A stretch of DNA of 64,000 nt from positions 90,461,580-90,525,579 of the forward strand of contig CM047425.1 in assembly GCA_026168455.1 (NCBI GenBank), read 5' to 3'. The position numbers and the translations under genes are program-made. Positions 63,606 to 64,000 of this stretch are shown one piece after another (within the stretch, counting starts at the first letter, position 1; the number at the start of each line of letters is the position of its first letter). The DNA comes from Theocolax elegans (lineage: Eukaryota > Arthropoda > Insecta > Hymenoptera > Cerocephalidae). Below the pieces are notes generated by a model, which worked only from the letters and a program-made list of their open reading frames with translations, made no database searches and was not told where the DNA came from.

Positions 63606-64000
63606 AAATAAATTATTCCATCGTTTCAAAAAAAAATTTATTTAATTCAATAAACCAATAATTCTTTGTTTCAATAAAACATTTCTTTAAAATTACTTTA
63701 TTTCGTATGAATTTTATTTTTTCTAATAAAAATGCATTTAATACAAATAAATTATTACATCGCTTCAAAAAAGTATTTATTTCTTTCAATAAGCGTATGT
63801 TTCTTTGTTTTAATAAAATATTTCTTTAAAATTACTTTATTTCATATGGATTTTATTTTTTCTAATAAAAATGCAGTTAATACAAATAAATTATTACATC
63901 GCTTTAAAAAAGTATTTATTTCCTTCAATAAACTAATATTTCTTTGTTTCAATAAAATATTTCTTTAGAATTACTTAATTTCATATTAATTTTATTTTTT
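63606..64000. repeat. 139-bp tandem repeat array, running off the right edge
   Basis: The word AAATAAATTATTNCATCG occurs at 63606, 63745 and 63884, and AATTACTTTATTTC-like words at 63691, 63830 and 63969. Both series are spaced exactly 139 bp apart. About three units are visible, differing at scattered positions. Units are AT-rich and carry no gene. The array may be a satellite or the internal repeat of a larger element continuing beyond the window. Confidence 0.8.

Noticed and set aside
63606..64000. Possible CRISPR-like regularly spaced repeat
   Set aside because: The whole 139-bp unit is repeated, including what would be spacers, and the DNA is eukaryotic. It is an ordinary tandem repeat.

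Overview
This window looks like nuclear DNA from an arthropod, most likely a hymenopteran insect such as an ant. That is an inference. It rests on AT-rich spacer with islands in which CpG is not depleted, many (GA)n/(CT)n and (TA)n microsatellites, long introns, small non-autonomous transposons, and one recognisable eukaryotic exon with splice signals. There is no bacterial or viral gene organisation, no rRNA gene, no intact tRNA gene and no CRISPR array. Almost all open frames of 60-150 codons look like chance openings, microsatellite read-through or antisense shadows.

The one gene I can name is on the minus strand at 12831-13314. It is the first coding exon of a class I (glycoside hydrolase family 47) Golgi mannosyl-oligosaccharide alpha-1,2-mannosidase. 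The exon encodes a short cytosolic tail, a signal-anchor membrane helix, a polyglutamine-bearing stem and the sequence leading into the catalytic domain. It ends at a clean phase-0 donor. I found no second exon between 12830 and the left edge, so the leftmost 12.8 kb is probably intron. A CpG-rich block at 17.8-18.2 kb, with a minus-strand TATA box and a good donor, is a candidate promoter and non-coding first exon for this gene.

On the plus strand at 19.1-24.5 kb there is a possible small unidentified gene. It would have a CRE-TATA-initiator promoter near 19.13-19.17 kb, an internal exon ending at 19905, and a phase-compatible terminal exon at 24456-24549. Further single-exon candidates, all weaker, lie at 23.03, 24.93, 41.62, 56.93 and 57.96 kb. 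They rest on start context, TATA spacing, splice sites and open frame only.

The remainder is AT-rich spacer with repeats. These include an IR-rich fold-back at 12.2 kb, two inverted-repeat MITEs at 38.0 and 38.5 kb, a CGAG-rich inverted-repeat element at 42.8-43.3 kb, a degraded tRNA-derived SINE at 52.6 kb, and a head-to-tail two-unit insertion bounded by 14-bp direct repeats at 61.3-61.7 kb. AT-rich repetitive DNA from 62.4 kb to the right edge finishes in a 139-bp tandem array. GC-richer islands between these may be promoters or enhancers, but I could not assign factors. I did not find a convincing new molecular system. The most worthwhile leads are the unknown split gene, the two-unit insertion, and the foldback and MITE families.
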